From: Firmicutes bacterium UBA994
Lineage (GTDB): Bacteria > Bacillota > UBA994
Direction of reading: 5' to 3'
DNA length: 6,633 bases
Assembly (NCBI GenBank): GCA_002292025.1
Contig: DBBC01000006.1
Location: 1-6,633 of the forward strand
The notes under the pieces are model-generated. The model was not told the DNA's origin. It saw only the letters and a list, made by a program, of their open reading frames with translations, and made no database searches. Both the position numbers and the translations under genes were made by a program. How positions within the stretch are numbered: the first letter of the stretch is position 1; each line of letters opens with the position of its first letter. Of the stretch, positions 5,340 to 6,633 are shown piece after piece.

Positions 5340-5708
5340 GTGATTCAAAACGAAACGCGACTGCGAGTTGCAGACAACTCCGGAGCCAAAGAAATCCTTA
5401 CAATTAAGGTGCTCGGCGGAACGAGGCGCCGCTATGCCGGCGTTGGCGATATCATCATTGCCAGCGTAAAAGAAGCAACGCCCGGCGGAGTTGTAAAAAA
5501 AGGCGAAGTAGTGAAAGCCGTTGTGGTCCGCACCACCAAAGACGCTCGTCGCGTGGACGGCTCTTACATCAAGTTTGACGACAACGCCGCTGTAATCATT
5601 GACAACAATAACAACCCTCGGGGAACACGTATATTCGGACCGGTAGCCCGTGAGCTACGAGAGAAGAACTTTATGAAGATAGTTTCTCTCGCACCGGAAG
5701 TTCTCTAG
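5340..5708 (+). CDS. rplN: 50S ribosomal protein L14
   Basis: L14 lies on the subunit interface of 50S next to L19 and contributes to bridges with 16S rRNA. It is also the landing site for the silencing factor RsfS in many bacteria. The 122-residue product is exactly the usual length. It opens MIQNETRLRVADNSGAKE and contains KVLGGTRRRYAGVGDIIIASVKEATPGG, VVVRT, then FDDNAAVIIDNNNNPRGTRIFGPVARELR. GTG 5340 is the start, with TAGGAGGT at 5325-5332. This gene begins the part of the cluster called the spc operon in E. coli; here I see no promoter or break before it, so it appears continuous with the S10 genes. Confidence 0.98.
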   Translation: MIQNETRLRVADNSGAKEILTIKVLGGTRRRYAGVGDIIIASVKEATPGGVVKKGEVVKAVVVRTTKDARRVDGSYIKFDDNAAVIIDNNNNPRGTRIFGPVARELREKNFMKIVSLAPEVL

Positions 5709-5715
5709 GCAGGGC

Positions 5716-5724
5716 AAGGAGGTG
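5716..5724 (+). promoter_or_regulatory. rplX ribosome binding site that decides the start
   Basis: AAGGAGGTG is a full consensus Shine-Dalgarno. The in-frame GTG at 5722-5724 is part of this site and cannot be its own start; ATG 5734 follows at usable spacing. Confidence 0.8.
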
Positions 5725-5733
5725 CTACAATCC

Positions 5734-6054
5734 ATGAAACTCCATGTTCGTAAGAACGACCATGTGATCGTCCTCACCGGTAAGGACGAGGGCAAAAAAG
5801 GCAAAGTACTAGAGTGCCTGCCCAGCAAAGGACGTGTGGTAGTGGAGGGCGTCAATATCGTGAGCCGCCACCGTAAGCCCACGCGGGACGTGCCTCAGGG
5901 TGGCATCATTAAGCAAGAGGCTCCTATACATAGCTCTAACGTGATGGTTGTCTGCGGCAGCTGCAGGAAGCCCACCCGGATATCACACCAGCCACTGACA
6001 GACGGCAAGTTCGTTCGCGCCTGCAAAAAGTGTGGCGATAACATCGACAAGTAG
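5734..6054 (+). CDS. rplX: 50S ribosomal protein L24, four-cysteine (zinc-ribbon) form
   Basis: L24 is an assembly-initiator protein that binds the 5' end of 23S rRNA. From ATG 5734 the product is 106 residues (MKLHVRKNDHVIVLTGKDEGKKGKV). A KOW motif sits at about residues 6-33, followed by VVVEGVNIVSRHRKPT and the PQGGIIKQEAPIHSSNV segment. The C-terminal half has two CXXC pairs: Cys74/Cys77 (CGSC) and Cys97/Cys100 (CKKC). E. coli L24 lacks these, so this looks like the zinc-binding variant; zinc binding itself is inferred. Reading from GTG 5722 would add four residues (MLQS) encoded by the Shine-Dalgarno. The stop is TAG, 14 nt before rplE. Confidence 0.96.
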   Translation: MKLHVRKNDHVIVLTGKDEGKKGKVLECLPSKGRVVVEGVNIVSRHRKPTRDVPQGGIIKQEAPIHSSNVMVVCGSCRKPTRISHQPLTDGKFVRACKKCGDNIDK

Positions 6055-6068
6055 AGAGGAGGGCTACT

Positions 6069-6608
6069 GTGACTAGGTTAAAGGAGAAATACCGAGGTGA
6101 CGTACGGGCAGCCCTTAAGGCCAAATTCGGCTATGAGAACGATATGCAGATCCCGCGGCTTGAAAAAGTCGTCCTAAATATGGGTGTAGGCAAGGCGATC
6201 AGCAATAGCAAAATCTTGGACGCAGCGGCCAAAGACCTAGCCGCGATTACCGGACAAAAGCCGATAATTACGCGCGCGCGCCAGAGCATATCGAACTTTA
6301 AGCTGCGTGAAGGCATGGCCATCGGAGCGAAAGTTACATTGCGCGGCTCCCGTATGTATGAGTTTCTCGATAAATTCATTAACATCAACCTGCCCCGCGT
6401 GCGCGATTTTAGAGGCGTTTCCCCTAAGTCTTTTGATGGGCGCGGCAACTACACCCTTGGCGTCAAAGAGCAGCTTATTTTTCCCGAGATTGACTACGAC
6501 AAGGTCGATCAGGTGCAGGGCATGGACATCACCATCGTGACCACAGCCAAAACTGATGAGGAAGCGAAGGAACTGCTCGCCAAGCTCGGGATGCCGTTTC
6601 GCGCGTAA
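6069..6608 (+). CDS. rplE: 50S ribosomal protein L5
   Basis: L5 binds 5S rRNA in the central protuberance and contacts the P-site tRNA. The 179-residue product has the normal bacterial length. It begins MTRLKEKYRGDVRAALKAKFGY, then shows IPRLEKVVLNMGVGKA, ITGQKPIITRARQSISNFKLREG, IGAKVTLRG and LPRVRDFRGV, and ends GNYTLGVKEQLIFPEIDYDKV...LLAKLGMPF. GTG 6069 has GAGGAGGG at 6056-6063 just upstream. The stop is TAA. The remaining 25 bases of the window contain no Shine-Dalgarno or start; rpsN (S14) is expected next by gene order but is not visible. Confidence 0.97.
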   Translation: MTRLKEKYRGDVRAALKAKFGYENDMQIPRLEKVVLNMGVGKAISNSKILDAAAKDLAAITGQKPIITRARQSISNFKLREGMAIGAKVTLRGSRMYEFLDKFININLPRVRDFRGVSPKSFDGRGNYTLGVKEQLIFPEIDYDKVDQVQGMDITIVTTAKTDEEAKELLAKLGMPFRA

Positions 6609-6633
6609 GAACTAGCGGAAAAAGTCCGTATAT

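Noticed and set aside
6616..6628. CGGA/TCCG mini-hairpin after rplE
   Set aside because: A 4-bp stem at the window edge with no T-run visible is too weak to call, and the operon normally continues to rpsN.

Overview
This window is a core piece of the S10-spc ribosomal protein operon, read entirely on the + strand. It holds fourteen complete ribosomal protein genes in the canonical order rpsJ, rplC, rplD, rplW, rplB, rpsS, rplV, rpsC, rplP, rpmC, rpsQ, rplN, rplX, rplE. The first 11 bases are probably the last codons of an upstream tuf gene. The window stops 25 bases after rplE, just before the expected rpsN.

The organism looks like a Bacillota (Firmicutes) member of the clostridial side with moderate GC. 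The reasons are near-perfect AGGAGG Shine-Dalgarno sites before almost every gene, frequent GTG starts (6 of 14), protein lengths and sequences of the Gram-positive type (L16 of 144 aa beginning MLMPSRVKYR, a short L29, a four-cysteine L24), and a tuf-like gene directly upstream of rpsJ. This is inference from familiarity; no search was run.

Layout: 1-11 is a gene remnant from upstream; 53-361 is rpsJ; 362-453 is a 92-nt gap with a small hairpin; 454-2028 holds rplC, rplD and rplW; 2029-2275 is a 247-nt gap; 2276-6608 holds the ten genes from rplB to rplE packed with 3-20 nt gaps or short overlaps. The products assemble into both ribosomal subunits. S10, S19, S3 and S17 go to 30S; L3, L4, L23, L2, L22, L16, L29, L14, L24 and L5 go to 50S.

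The one clear anomaly is the rplW-rplB gap, which is normally only a few tens of bases. It carries a 144-bp MITE-like element (2064-2207) with 30-bp imperfect terminal inverted repeats (25 of 30 identical). Each arm is built from three tandem CACNAAG-type heptamers spaced 9-10 bp apart, and two more degenerate heptamers lie inside. Other points are a strong preference for TAG stops (9 of 14 complete genes, no TGA), stop codons fused to the next gene's Shine-Dalgarno, and several genes whose longest reading frame begins upstream of the true start. I see no sign of a wholly new system here; the inserted repeat element is the best lead.
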